Notes: generated by a model not told the origin, from the sequence alone. A stretch of DNA of 64,000 nucleotides from Prunella strophiata (GCA_036583965.1 JAZBQD010000014.1:71725586-71789585); one strand, 5' to 3'; positions 37,301-48,824 are shown, counted from the first letter of the stretch. Numbers and translations: made by a program.

Positions 37301-40300
37301 CGCACCTGAGCCCGGCAAATACGTTATCACCATCCGCTTTGGCGGGGAGCACGTCCCTAACAGCCCCTTCCATGTCATGGTGGGTGGGGCACTGTGAGTC
37401 TGGGAGGGTTGTGATGAGCACCACGGGTCAGACTTTTAGGAGACCATGGTGTGGGCAGCATGGAATTGGGAAACCATGGTGGGTGCCATGGGGCAGAGAG
37501 TTGGGACTATGATGGGCACCGTGGGGTCGGATGATCATGGCGGGTGCTGTGGGGCAGGCAGGTGGGGCCGTGGGGTTGGGAAACAGTGGTAGATCCAAGG
37601 GGCAAAGAGTCGAGGGCACAATGGACACCATGGGACAGATTTTGAACACCAGGGTGACACCATGGAGTAGGGAAACCATGGTGGGGTTGGAACATCAGTG
37701 GTAGGCACCAACAGACAGAGGACTGGGGCCACAGTCAACACCTAGGGACAGAGAGTTGAGTCAGTCAGCGTGGAGCTGCAAGAGCACAATGGGCATTGAA
37801 AGGTTGGGTGACCATGATGGGAGTTATGGAATTGGGGGACCATGGAGGGACAGTGTTGGGACAATGATGGCCATCACAGAGCTGGGAGAGTTGGGAGACC
37901 GTGGTGGGCACTGCAGGGCCAGGGTTGTGGGGTTGGGGGTTGGGATCATGGTGGACACCATGGGGTTTGGAGATTGTGAGGATCATCACAGGGCTAGAAG
38001 CCCACCTTGGGTGTTTTCATGTTCCCTCTATGGCCACCCTGGGGCTGGGAGCCCACCATGAGGTTCTCACCCTCCCTCTCTGCCCCACCATCAGGCCACA
38101 GGAGGAGCCCCCAGCCACCACCGAGAACCTCCGGCCCTTTAACCTCGTCATCCCCTTCACAGTGCAGAAGGGTGAGATCACAGGTACAGCACAGGGTTAT
38201 GGGGATAGGGACCACCCCTTCAGGCACCCTCTTGGTGCCCCTACTGACAAAATATCCCCAGGTGAGGTGCGGATGCCCTCGGGGAAGACAGCGCGGCCCA
38301 ACATCACTGACAACAAGGACGGGACGGTGACAGTGCACTATGCCCCCTCTGAGAAGGGGCTGCACGAGATGGACATTCGCTATGATGGCAACCACATCCC
38401 CGGTGAGCCACTGGGGGGCACTGGGAGCCACTGGGAGGTGGCTGAGGAAGATTGATACAACTATGCCCTGGTTGGACTCCTGTGGGTCAGGCACACACAG
38501 TGGTGTAGAATGTCCCTGTGGAATGTCTCTGTGGGGGTCCATGGTTGGTCACCCTTGGATTGGGGTGTCCCCGTGGGTCTCTAACCGTTGTCCCTTGTGT
38601 CCCCAGGGAGTCCCCTCCAGTTTTATGTGGATGCCATCAACCCACGCCACGTCAGTGCCTATGGGCCTGGGCTGAGCCATGGGATGGTCAACAAGCCATG
38701 CACATTCACCATTGTCACCAAGGATGCTGGCGAGGGTGAGTGGTGGCCAAGGGAGGCTGGGAGGTCACGGGGACCCCCCAGTGCCATCAGGAGGGACTGG
38801 AGACCCCTGTTGCCTCCTGACACCCCTTGTCCAGTGCCTTCTGACAACCCCCGTGCCTCCAGGTGGGCTGTCTCTAGCAGTCGAAGGTCCTTCCAAGGCG
38901 GAGATTACCTGCCAGGACAACAAGGACGGGACATGCACTGTGTCCTACCTGCCCACAGCCCCTGGTGACTACAGCATCATTGTGCGCTTTGATGACAAAC
39001 ACATCCCGGGCAGCCCCTTCACTGCCAAGATCACTGGTGAGACAGGCTGGGGGGCACAGTGGGGTCTGGGGGAGTTCTAGGGATTCATGGGGGCTCCATG
39101 TGGCCATGGGGGCATCTGGTTGGCCATGGAGGCATCTACAGACTCATGGCCATGAGGGCACCTGTGAGGCTGTGGGGGCACTTGTATGACCATGGGGGCA
39201 CCTGTGGGTCGTGAAGACCATGGCATGGTCATGGGGACACCTGTGGGGTAATGGGTACACTTGCCCCATGGCCACTGGGACAGCTGTGGTGTCTCTTGTT
39301 CATCCCTGGCCACTAAGATCCCCATGACCTTGGGGATACTGTGAAACCTTGGAGACCCCAACCCATGGCCATGGGGATATCATAGACCTTTGAGGACCCC
39401 ATCACAAGGCCATGTAGACCTTGTGGGGACTCTATTCATGGCCTTGAAGATGCTATTCACACATTTTTGGGTGACCCCTGATTCTGAGGACCCTCTCCAT
39501 ATGTCCATTGGGACCTTGTGGGGCTTTGGGAATATCATTCCATCACCATTGGGATCCTGTTCATCTTGTCGTCCACCTCGGGTTGATGTCCCTGCTGATG
39601 GCATCTCTGCAGGGGATGACTCCATGCGCACGTCCCAGCTCAATGTGGGCACCTCAACTGATGTGTCATTGAAGATCGCAGAGACAGACCTGAGCCTGTT
39701 GGCGGCTACCATCCGTGCACCCTCGGGCAACGAGGAGCCATGCCTGCTCAAGCGGCTGCCCAACCGCCACATCGGTGTGCAGGGACACGGGGACAACATG
39801 GGGACACAGGGAGATGCAGATGTGGCCACAGGAGAGCTGGCACATGGGCACATGAGAGGAGGATGTGGGACCTGGGGACTTGTTGGGACAGGGAAGAGTG
39901 GGGCTATGGGGTCACAGGGTGGCCTTGTGGCATTGTGTCAGCAGGGGGTTGGTGGCCATGGTTAGGGGACTTGGATGGTGACCAGTGGTTGATGGAGGTG
40001 GCCAGGGGCTAGTGGCAGTGGCTAGGGGATGGGGATGGTACATGGGTGGTGGCCAAGTCTGTTGGTGGTGTGTGACCGCTGTGTCCTCCCCAGGCATCTC
40101 ATTCACACCCAAGGAGGTGGGCGAGCACGTGGTGAGTGTGCGGAAGAGTGGGCAGCACGTCACCAACAGCCCCTTCAAGATCCTGGTGGGACAGTCAGAG
40201 ATTGGTGATGCTGGCCGGGTCAAGGTGTGGGGCCAGGGGCTTCTGGAGGGCCACACCTTTGAGGTGGCTGAGTTCATCGTGGACACACGCAGCGCTGGTG

Positions 40301-43300
40301 AGGACACGGTGGGGCATGCCATGGAGGAGGGGGTAGCCATGGCTAAGGGCAGGAAGGGGTGATGGCCATGACTATGAGAAGGTTGTGGCCACCCAAGGAT
40401 GAGGTGGTGGCCTGGTTATTGCTGTGCTGTACTGAGGCCAAGTGATGTGATGGTGGCCAAGGCTACATGTGGCCAGAAAGGGATGATGGTCATGGCCAAG
40501 GCGGGATGGTCCCTGTGGCTGGGGTTGGATGGTGGCTGTGGTGGTGATGTGGCCATAGCCAGGATGATTTGAGGACCATGGTATGCCACAGCTGTGGCCA
40601 GCAGAGGATCAGGTGGTGGCTATGCTGTGACCTTCATCTGAATGGGATGGTGACTATGATGGTGGCATGGCCAATGCCCAGGTGAAAGGTGGCTAAGGTT
40701 ATGCCATGGCTGTGGCCAACACAGGATGGGGTGGTGACCATGACTATGGGCATGGTATGACCATGGCCAAGATAGAGGATATAGTGGTGGCCATGTCCAT
40801 GGTGCAGCCAAGAGGGTGATGCTGTGGTGACCATGGCATGGCCATGGCCAGGACGGGGGTGATGACTGGGATTGGGTGGTGACCATGGACAGTTTGGGCT
40901 TGTGGCCTTGGTGTGACCATGACCAGGACAGGGGACCATGACCAGCCTCCATGGGACACCTCTGATCCTGTCCCCATGGCTACCCAGGTTACGGCGGGCT
41001 GGGCCTGTCCATTGAGGGCCCCAGCAAGGTGGACATTAACTGTGAGGACATGGAGGATGGCACCTGCAAAGTCACCTACTGCCCCACTGAGCCTGGCAAC
41101 TACATCATCAACATCAAGTTTGCTGACAAACATGTCCCAGGTGAGGCTGGGGGGAAATATGGGGGACAGAGGGTTGTGGTGGGAAGGGGTGCTAGGACCC
41201 CCAGGGGTGACGGGTCCCTGAGGTAACTGTCTCCAACAGGGAGCCCCTTCACGGTGAAGGTGACGGGTGAGGGGCGGATGAAGGAGAGCATCACTCGCCG
41301 GCGGCAGGCGCCCTCCATCGCCACTGTTGGCAGCACCTGCGACCTCAACCTTAAGATCCCAGGTAGGGTTGGCCTTCCTCCTCCTTCTCCTCCCATCCCC
41401 TCTTCCTCCCACCCTCCCTCCTTCTCCTCCTCCTTCTCCTCTTTTCCTCCTCTTCCTCTTCCTTCTCCTCTTCTCATCTTTCATCCTCCATCATCCTCTC
41501 TTCCTCCTCTTCTTCTCCCTTCTCCATCCTAACCTTCTTCCTCCTCCTGCTCTGTGGGCCATGGGGATGGAGACACATCTCAGCCACTCCAGCTCTGATT
41601 TCTCCTTCCTTTCTCTTTCTCTCCCCTCTGTGTGTCGATGTCCATGTCTGTGTCCCTCTGTGTGTCTGTGCCCGCGTCCTTGCATCCCACTGTGCATGCC
41701 ACCATGCACTGATACCTCCATCCACATGTCTGTGTGTCCATTCACACCTCTCCACATGTCCATCTCTGGCTTCATTCACCCTTGGCTCTACCCCTCCCTG
41801 CACCATTTTCTACTTCCAACCCTGTGACCACCCATGTCTCCACCCATCATGATTCCATCGTCCCTGTGTCCATCCTTGTCTCCATCCCTGCATGTCTCCA
41901 CTCATCCATGTCTCCTCCATCACTACATCCATCCCTCTGTCCATTCATCCCCATGTCTACCCATATCCTCCTGTGTCCCCATCACCCCTCTGTGCACCCT
42001 TCTGTTCCCCCTCCGTGCTCACATCCTGTGGTCCCCACGTGTCCCCATGTGTCCACACTGTCCCTCTGTGTCTCTGCGGGGTGTTCCCCAGGGAACTGGT
42101 TCCAGATGGTGTCGGCGCAGGAGCGGCTGACGCGCACGTTCACGCGCAGCAGCCACACGTACACACGCACGGAGCGCACTGAGATCAGCAAGACGCGTGG
42201 CGGTGAGACCACGCGCGAGGTGCACGTGGAGGAATCGACCCGTGTAGGCGGCGCCTTCCCCCGTGCGCCCCCGGAGCCCTTCGGTGCCTTCGGGGCCTTT
42301 GGGACCCGCGAGGGCATTGGCGCCTTCGCAGCCCCTGCGCGCGCACACGAGGGTGCGTCCTGCACCAGGGGTTGTTTGGGGGGTGTGCATGGGGGTGTGC
42401 AGCAAAGTGGGATTGCACAAGAGCTGCATGTGCACGAGAGGCAAGTGTGCAGGGCGTGCAGGGCACTGTGCTTGCACGGGGGGCGGGTGTGCACGAGGGG
42501 AGTGTGAGTACAGGGAAGTGTGTTTGCACAAGGACGGGTGCACTGGAGCACCAGTGTGTGTTTGCACAGAGCTGTGCTTGCACAAGGGCTGGGTGCACAT
42601 GAGGCCTGGGGGTGTGTACTTGCACAAGAGCTGGGTGTGCAAGAAAGTGGGCTTGCATGAGAGGTGGGCACACTTGCCACGGGAGTGCCCTTGCACATGG
42701 CTGTGTGTGCTCACACAAGGGCCCACCTGTGTGTGCCCAGGACACACCTGGGACAGACTCCCTGGCACATGCGTGGGGGATGCTGTGCTGATGTAGGGTG
42801 CCCTCCACCCGGGGATGTGTGCAGAGGTGAGGGCAGCTCTGGCTCTTTGCACAGGCAGGTGCACACCTGCTTACAAGGTGTGTGTGCTCAGCCCGGAGTG
42901 GGTCCCCTCAGCATGGGTGTGCAGTCCCACAAGGGTGTGTGCATGTGTGTGAACATGTGTGTGAATTTGTGTGTGTGCACGCTGGCAAGTGCACGTCCTG
43001 TGCATAAGGGGGCATGCTTGCGGGGTGGGGTGCGCCCAGTGCATGTGGGCTCTGTTGGGTGCTGGGACGTCAGGGCACACTAGTGGCAGGGTGGTGGGAT
43101 GATAGTGACAAGGGTGCCCTGGTGGTGGGGTAGGAGGGTGCTGGTGTGCCAGGTAGCTCTTGGGATGATGGTGAGAGGTGATGGGGCAATGGGGTGCCCC
43201 CAGTGCCCTGATATCAGAGTGACAGGATGTTGGGGTGACAGGATGACACAGTGCCCCAGTGGCAGGATGCAGGGGTGCTGTGGTACCAGGGTGATGGCTT

Positions 43301-46300
43301 GATGGGGTGACAGGGTGCTATGGTGACAGGATGACAGGGTGCCCCAGTGACAAGTGCTGGGGTCCCACAGTGACATGTTGATATGGAAATGGGGTGCAGA
43401 GGGGCTGGGGTGCAGGGGTACCTGGGTTACAGGATGATGGAGTGATGGGGTGACAAGGTGCCCTGGTGAGAGGATGACAGTGTGCCAAATAGTGATGGGC
43501 TGCTGGGGTGCCATGGTGGCACAGTGGTGGGGTGACAATGGGGGGGTGATGTTGTGGTGCCCAGGTGCCTGCAGGGTGATATGGTGTGTGCCTGCAGGTG
43601 AGGCGATGGTGCAGGAGCTGAGATGCCATAGGGATAGGGTGTTGGGGTGACACTGGGGTGCCGATGGGTGTTGGGGTGCCCACGGTGACGTGGTGCGTGC
43701 CTGCAGGCGAGGCGTCAGCGCAGGAGCTGTCGGCGCAGGTGCTGAGCCCGTCGGGGCAGCGGCGCGAGGCCGAGGTGGTGCCCGGGGGCGCGGGGGTGTA
43801 CAGCGTGCGCTTCGTGCCCCAGGAGACAGGCGCCCACACTGTCAGCGTCAAGTTCCGGGGGCAGCACGTCCCTGGGAGCCCCTTCCAGTTCACCGTGGGG
43901 CCCCTGGGCGAGGGCGGTGCCCACAAGGTGCGCGCGGGGGGCACCGGGCTGCAGCGCGCTGTGGCCGGCACGCCAGGTACAGGGGGGTCTGTCAGGTATG
44001 GGGGATGATGGGGGCCTGGGGGCTCTGGGGGTAATGGGTGTGTGGGTGTGATGGGGATGTGGGGGCAATGAGGGATGGGTGCTCTTGGGGGGATGTATGT
44101 GGGGTCTGGGTGCTATTGGGGGTGTGGGTGGCAATGGGGGGGTAGGTGCTATGTTTATGTGGGGTGTTGGTGAAATTTGGGAGCTCTGGGTGCTGTGATG
44201 GATTTGGGTAGAGCTGGGTGTGGGGGCAATGGAGGGGTGTTATAGGTGCTCTGTGTTCCATGGGTGGGATGTGGGTGCTGTGGGGGGTCTGGGTGCCATG
44301 GGGAGGTGGGTGCAGGTCTATGCTGGGTGTTGCCATCCTGGGGTGCCATCGAGGGCCAGGGTGACCCCGGTGACCCCCCCAGCTGAGTTCAGCATCTGGA
44401 CGCGTGAGGCGGGCGCGGGGGGACTCTCCATTGCTGTTGAGGGGCCCAGCAAGGCCGAGATCTCCTTCGAGGACCGCAAGGACGGCTCCTGCGGCGTCTC
44501 CTACCTGGTGCAGGAGCCAGGTGAGGGGGGGCTGTACCCCAACACCCCTAACCACCCCAACCACCACTAACATCCCCCAGGGTGCTCAGCCTGGGGCTGG
44601 GGCCACAGGACCCTCATATGAGGAACCCACATGCAAATGTATCCCCAATTAAGGGTGTCCCCATGGGAGGATGTCCCCGGATAAAGGTGTCTCTCTGCAC
44701 AGGTGTCCCTAAGGGAGGGTGTTTCCATGAGTGGTGTCTCTGTGCATGGGTGTCCCCACATAAGAGTGTTCCCAAGGGAAGGTGTCCCTGTGTGGGGGCT
44801 CCGTGCCTGACTGTCCCCTGTCCCCCAGGTGACTACGAGGTGTCCATCAAGTTCAACGAGGAGCACATCCCTGACAGCCCCTTCATTGTCCCTGTTGCCT
44901 CCCACTCTGATGATGCCCGACGCCTCACTGTCACCAGCCTGCAGGTACTGGGGACAGCCCCTGTGAAACCCTGGGGCACCCCTGGGCTCACAGATGCCCC
45001 CTGGGTCCCCAGGTCACTCTTGGGCTGCTCTGAGCCCCTATTACATTCTGTGTGCCACCTTTGGGTCTCCTGTGGCACCCTTGAACCCTCTGGGGCCACC
45101 TCTCTCTCCCTCATGTCATTCTTGGAGCCACCTCTCTCTCCCTCATGTCACCCGTAGACCACCTTTATGTCCCTCTGTGCCAGCCTTGGGACCCTCTCTG
45201 GTGCCAGTCTCATGTCCCTTGTGTCACATTGCACCCCTGTGTCACCCTTGGGCCCCATGGTGTTCCCCCTGCCTCACTGCCCCCCCGCTGGGTCCCCCCA
45301 TTCCCTGGGGTGAGCCAGCCGGCATCATTCACGATGTGCCCCTGTCCTGCCCTGTCCCTGATGCCACTGTGGCATCCCCACAGGAGACAGTGGCAGTGAA
45401 CCAGCCAGCGTCCTTCGCGGTGCAGCTGAACGGGGCGCGCGGCGTCATCGACGCCAAAGTGCACACACCTGCAGGGGTGGTGGAGGAGTGCTACGTGTCT
45501 GAGCTGGACAGTGGTGAGGGGACGGGGGGACACCATGGGGGCACCGGGTCGGCAGATGTGGGGTTGTGGGCACAGGGTGCAGGACACGGGGACACACGAT
45601 GTGGGGACATGAACCTTGAGAACATGGGGACATGAGGTATGGGGACAGAGTGACATGGGGACACAGGACATGGTGACATGATGGCATCCCCCAGACTAGT
45701 ACACACTGGGGTTCTTGTGTGGGGTGTGGAGACACAGGGATGTGGGGACATGGGACATGGGGACACAGGACACAGGGGTAGGGGGACATGTCTGTCCCCC
45801 TGATATGCACTGGGGTTCCTGCTGTGCAAGAACAGGGGTGTGGGGACACAGGGTTGTAGGGACATGGAGACACAGGGACATGGGGGTGTGGGGACATGGG
45901 GGCACAGGGACATGGGGACACAGGGACACGGTGACATGTCTGTGTTCCCCAGACCGGTACGCCCTAGGGTTCCTGCCACGTGAGAACGGAGTCCACTCCA
46001 TCGACCTGCGCTTCAATGGGCGCCACGTGCCCGGGAGCCCCTTCAACATCCGCGTGGGCGAGCAGAGCCAGGCCGGGGACCCTGGGCTTGTCACTGCCTT
46101 TGGGCCGGGCCTCGAGGGTGGCCGCACAGGTGACACTGCTGTGGAGACAGGGACAGGGCTGTGGGAGGGGGGTGGGGCTGGAGACACGGCTGTGGTGGTG
46201 GCAGGAGAGACAGGCTGTGAAATGATGATGGGGACAGAGCCACAGTGGAGATGTGGCCATGGGCGTTGCCATGATGGGAATGTGGCCATGGGTGGTGACC

Positions 46301-47767
46301 ACAACAGTGTCCTGGTGTCCCCCCATGATGCCATCCCCATGTCTATGTCCCAGGGGTGCCCTCAGAGTTCCTGGTGCAGACAGCCAATGCAGGGGCAGGA
46401 GCACTGGCTGTCACCATCGATGGCCCCTCCAAAGTGGAGCTGGACTGTACTGAGGTCCCCGAGGGCCACCGCGTCACCTACACCCCAATGGCCCCTGGCA
46501 ACTACCTCATCTCCATTAAGTATGGGGGCCCACACCACATCGTGGGGAGTCCCTTCAAGGCCAAGGTCACTGGTATGAACAGGGGGGACATGGGGATGGG
46601 AAGGGACATGGGTATTGGGAGGGACATGGGGACAGAGCAACATGGAACTAGTGGCAACACGGGAACTGAGTGGGACATGGGGCCACATCATGGGCAGCCC
46701 CTTCAAGGCCAAGGTCCTTGGTACAGATGGGGTGGGGGCAGACAGGGGGATGGGGGGCATGGATAAGGGAGACTGGGGGAGGAGAACATGGGAGTCCCCA
46801 GTGTGGGGTGACAAGGGTTCAATGATGGGCATGATGGAGGGTTGCAGGAGGGCCACCCTGCAGGACCCCCAGGCTGACATGAGTGGGGGGGGTCCTGGGG
46901 GTGACGTGGTGTAGGAGCCTCAGGATGACATGATGGGGGTGCCAGGGGGAGGGGGGTTGTCCCCAAAAGATGTCCCCCCAGCATGGTGTGATGGGGGTGT
47001 CCCATGGTGGGGGCTGACCGTGTCCCCCCGCTGCTGCCCAGGCCCACGGCTGTCAGGCGGGCACAGTCTGCATGAGACCTCAACAGTGCTGGTGGAGCCG
47101 GTGGTGAGGGCGGGCTCGCGGGGCCCCCCCGCCTTTGGGGGGGTCACCAAGGCCCCGTCAGACGCTGGGCAGGTGGTGGCCCGGGGGCCAGGGCTGGCAG
47201 CTGCCCGCCTAGGCCACAAGAACCACTTCACCGTGGACTGCAGCAAGGCTGGTGAGGGGCACTGGGGGTCCTGGGGGTTGGGGTGGATGGGAGGGGGCAT
47301 GGGGCTGGAAGGGCAGGTGGGGGCTCAGCAGGGCGGTCCAGGGGCTCCTAGGGGAGTCCTGTGAGGGCTTGGAGGAGAGGTGGTGGGTCTGTGGGGTGTT
47401 CAGGGAATTCTGGGGAGTCTTCAGAAAGGATGGGGTAGGTTAAAGGCGGGCCTGGGGGCCCTGGGAGGGATGGGGTGGGTAAGTGAGGGAGTCTGGTGGA
47501 GGGTCTGGGATGCAGGGGTGGAGTTTGGGGTGGCCGTGGGGCTTCAAGCTCAGGATTCACCCTGCCCGTGTTCCCCCAGGCACAAACATGCTGCTGGTAG
47601 GGGTGCACGGTCCCAAGGCCCCGTGCGAGGAGGTGCACGTGAAGCATGAGGGGAACCGCGTGTACACGGTGACCTACAGCGTGCGGGAGCGCGGCGAGTA
47701 CGTGCTGCTGCTGCGCTGGGGCGACCGCGACGTCCCGGGCAGCCCCTTCCGCGTCACCGCGGCCTGA
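19362..47767 (+). CDS. FLNC: Filamin C, muscle actin cross-linker (47 coding exons)
   Basis: Exons: 19362-19701, 21453-21702, 21970-22068, 22477-22627, 23204-23322, 23455-23532, 24129-24291, 24889-25089, 25487-25624, 25984-26110, 26490-26626, 27220-27413, 27574-27687, 28074-28217, 28609-28732, 29132-29292, 29428-29518, 29756-29925, 30484-30601, 31201-31464, 31756-32353, 33014-33187, 33705-33867, 34542-34702, 35175-35342, 35740-35863, 35954-36110, 36324-36513, 37010-37033, 37132-37379, 38102-38183, 38262-38402, 38607-38735, 38863-39036, 39613-39774, 40094-40297, 40988-41140, 41240-41362, 42092-42352, 43707-43976, 44383-44520, 44829-44944, 45384-45513, 45953-46129, 46354-46572, 47042-47251, 47580-47767. 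The product has an N-terminal actin-binding domain of two CH domains, 24 filamin Ig repeats and a C-terminal dimerisation repeat, about 2,687 aa against 2,725 in human. The Ig20 insert identifies FLNC rather than FLNA/B. It works at Z-discs and costameres. Single-base insertions break frame in exons 2, 3 and 20, and exon 1 has a compensated shift. Phases of all other exons agree. Confidence 0.96.
19465..22627 (+). other. FLNC: FLNC actin-binding domain (CH1-CH2), exons 1-4
   Basis: Exon 1 encodes the start of CH1 ([28 protein letters not shown]). Exon 2 encodes the rest of CH1 ([17 protein letters not shown]) and the linker into CH2 (KQRLLGWIQ). Exons 3-4 finish CH2 ([16 protein letters not shown], then [16 protein letters not shown]). 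The pair binds F-actin. One extra C lies at 21646-21648, where the family has NFNRDW, and another in the C run at about 21998-22002, where the family has WDPN. Without these two bases both exons read through. Confidence 0.93.
19780..20310. repeat. Minisatellite in FLNC intron 1
   Basis: The motif 'GAGTGTGCAAGGG' recurs about ten times, alternating with 'GTGGACAAGTGAGGATG' and 'TGATGGACGAATGGGAATGG'. Unit lengths run about 40-60 bases. It begins some 80 bases after the exon 1 donor. Confidence 0.85.
24320..24870. repeat. Minisatellite in FLNC intron 7
   Basis: A 50-60-base unit with core 'GGTGGCTCTGGGGAC', 'GTGTCCTTGTGGTGG' and 'GGCCATGGCATGG' is repeated about nine times and fills nearly the whole intron. 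Confidence 0.85.
26235..26510 (+). repeat. FLNC: Tandem copies of FLNC exon 11 acceptor and exon edge
   Basis: The word GAGGTGCAG with a preceding CCCAGCCC/CCCGTTC context occurs at 26242, 26317, 26415 and 26497. The last is the true exon 11 start (26490). The copy at 26415 repeats 'CCCCCAGCCCGTTCGAGGTG' exactly, including a complete acceptor. Offsets of 75, 98 and 82 bases show tandem duplication of the intron end plus about 20 coding bases. Using the 26415 copy would break the reading frame. Confidence 0.85.
27840..28045. repeat. 40-base tandem repeat in FLNC intron 13
   Basis: About five copies of a 40-base unit beginning GCCATTGGGCACCGTTGGGT and ending CCATTGGCCAGTGCTGAGT lie in tandem with very few differences, so the array looks young. 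It stops about 30 bases before the exon 14 acceptor. Confidence 0.92.
36585..36770. repeat. CCCACAGCATCCCCTCCTGC repeat in FLNC intron 28
   Basis: A unit of about 20 bases (variants of GCCCCACAGCATCCCCTCCT) is repeated about nine times. Many units contain a CACAG word that mimics a 3' splice site. Confidence 0.85.
37010..37033 (+). other. FLNC: FLNC 24-nt micro-exon
   Basis: Between AG at 37008-37009 and GT at 37034-37035, 24 bases encode VSIGGHGL(G), which matches the conserved filamin C segment between Ig14 and the next repeat. The phase is 1 on both sides, so skipping would remove 8 residues in frame. Confidence 0.9.
38102..38183 (+). other. FLNC: FLNC hinge 1 exon
   Basis: Exon 31 encodes EEPPATTEN and then [17 protein letters not shown]. 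It replaces the much longer human segment between Ig15 and Ig16 and so gives a short hinge. The acceptor used is AG at 38100-38101; the upstream AG at 38093-38094 would place a stop in frame. Confidence 0.85.
41374..41540. repeat. CT-rich polypyrimidine tract in FLNC intron 38
   Basis: About 165 bases consist almost only of C and T (TCCTCCTTCTCCTC words) with a few A. This gives strong strand asymmetry and triplex potential. It begins a dozen bases after the exon 38 donor. Confidence 0.9.
42092..42352 (+). other. FLNC: FLNC-specific Ig20 insertion exon
   Basis: Exon 39 encodes [20 protein letters not shown], followed by [20 protein letters not shown] and a Phe/Gly/Ala-rich stretch. The first part is nearly identical to the human FLNC insertion in Ig20, which mediates Z-disc targeting and binding of partners such as myotilin/Xin-type proteins. 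The later part diverges from human, with repeated FGAFG words. Confidence 0.93.
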
Positions 47768-47791
47768 GAGCCCGGGGGGCGCGGGCCTGGC

Positions 47792-47797
47792 AATAAA
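47792..47797 (+). terminator. FLNC: FLNC polyadenylation signal AATAAA
   Basis: AATAAA lies only 25 bases after the stop codon (47765-47767). It is followed by G/T-rich sequence (GTGGTCCGAGTG). The implied 3' UTR is about 45-50 nt. Confidence 0.8.
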
Positions 47798-47799
47798 GC

Positions 47800-48470
47800 A
47801 TGGGAGAGGAGCAGTGGTCCGAGTGATGACTGGGGACACGGCACGGGGTGCAGCTGGGAGCGGGCCGGGGTCCGGGGGGACCGTGGGGAAGGGCGCCAGG
47901 TCTAGGGGTGTCCTGAGCAAGACACCACAATTCTGGGTGTGCAGAACAGCACTGAAGGGTTTGGGGGGTGGCCCTGGGGGTCTGGGGCAGGATGGTGGGG
48001 CCCAGTGGGGGTCCAGAGCAGGACACCCTGGTCCTGGGGAGTGGGGGGATTCTGGAGGCTGCAGGATGGGGTTATGAGGCCCCGATGTGAAATGGCAGGG
48101 TCTGGAACAGAGCACTGGAGGTGGCCTGGGAGGGTCTGGAGCAGAATGCCCGAGTCCTGAGGGGGTCCAATGGGATTCCATGGCAGGACAGTGGTAGCCT
48201 GAGGGGCCTGGGGGGGGTTCAGGGGGTCCAAGGGGGATTCCATGGAAGAACAGCCAGAGCCGGGGGAGCCTGGGGGGGTTCAGGGGGTCCAAGGGGGATT
48301 CCATGGAAGAACAGCCAGAGCCTGGGGAGCCCGGGGGGGTCAGGGGGTCCAAGGGGACTCCATAGCAGAACAGCGGCAGCCTGCGGGGCCCGGGGGGGTC
48401 AGGGGGTCCCGGGCAGCGTGGTCCGGGGTGCCTGCGGGGCCCGTGCCTTCCGGTAGGGGGCGCTATGCAG
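47800..48470. other. FLNC-ATP6V1F intergenic spacer with 60-base repeats
   Basis: No gene was seen. From about 48163 to 48420 there are four tandem copies of a 57-60-base unit containing 'GGGGGTCCAAGGGGGATTCC', 'ATGGAAGAACAGCCAGAGCC' and 'GGGGAGCCTGGGGGGGTTCA'. The preceding part (47930-48160) has looser GGGGTCTGG and TGGAGCAGA repeats. The very long - strand open frame crossing this region arises from the repeat and the antisense of ATP6V1F. Confidence 0.8.
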
Positions 48471-48824
48471 GGGAGCCCCCGCGTCCCCTCAAGGGCACGG
48501 CGCGCTGCGCATGCGCGCGGGACGGGAGGGGGTGGGGCGAGGACGCAGAGGGGCGTGACCATCAGGGGAGCGGCTCCTCCCACGGCGGTGGGCGGGGCCT
48601 CGCCGCGTTGCCGGGCAGCGGCGGGCGGGGCGCTCCGAGAGCGGCGGCGGCGGAACCCGAAGCGGCGGCGGGTCCCGGTCGGTCCCGGCGGGTCCCGGTC
48701 GGTCCCGACCGGTCCCGATCCCCACAGCCGCTCCCGGCGGCGCAACCCCACCCCGCCGGCTTCCGGCAGCGGCTTTCCCTGGGTCCCTATCCCGGCGGAT
48801 TCCGTTCTCAGCGGGCTTCGGGAC
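48471..48824 (+). promoter_or_regulatory. ATP6V1F: ATP6V1F CpG-island promoter with NRF-1 site
   Basis: The stretch is densely CpG-rich directly upstream of the start codon. TGCGCATGCGCG at 48506-48517 is a perfect NRF-1 binding palindrome. GGGCGGGGC-type Sp1 words lie at about 48590-48630, and tandem GGTCCCGGTC repeats at 48668-48715. There is no TATA box, typical of a housekeeping V-ATPase gene. Confidence 0.75.

Larger units (their letters stand above)
19702..47579 (+). repeat. FLNC: FLNC introns: private minisatellites in most introns
   Basis: Most introns longer than about 250 bases are made of their own short tandem repeat. Examples are GGGGACATGG types (26640-27180), CCTGGTCCTGCATCC (28790-29050), CCCATGGCCACACTGACC (34860-35150), GGTGGTGGCCATGG (40300-40960), CATGTCTCCATCC (41640-42080), GTGTGCACGAGG (42380-43080), GGGTGACAGGGTGC (43080-43700) and ACACAGGGACATGGGG (45540-45950). 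No gene, ncRNA or complete transposon was recognised inside these introns. Confidence 0.75.
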
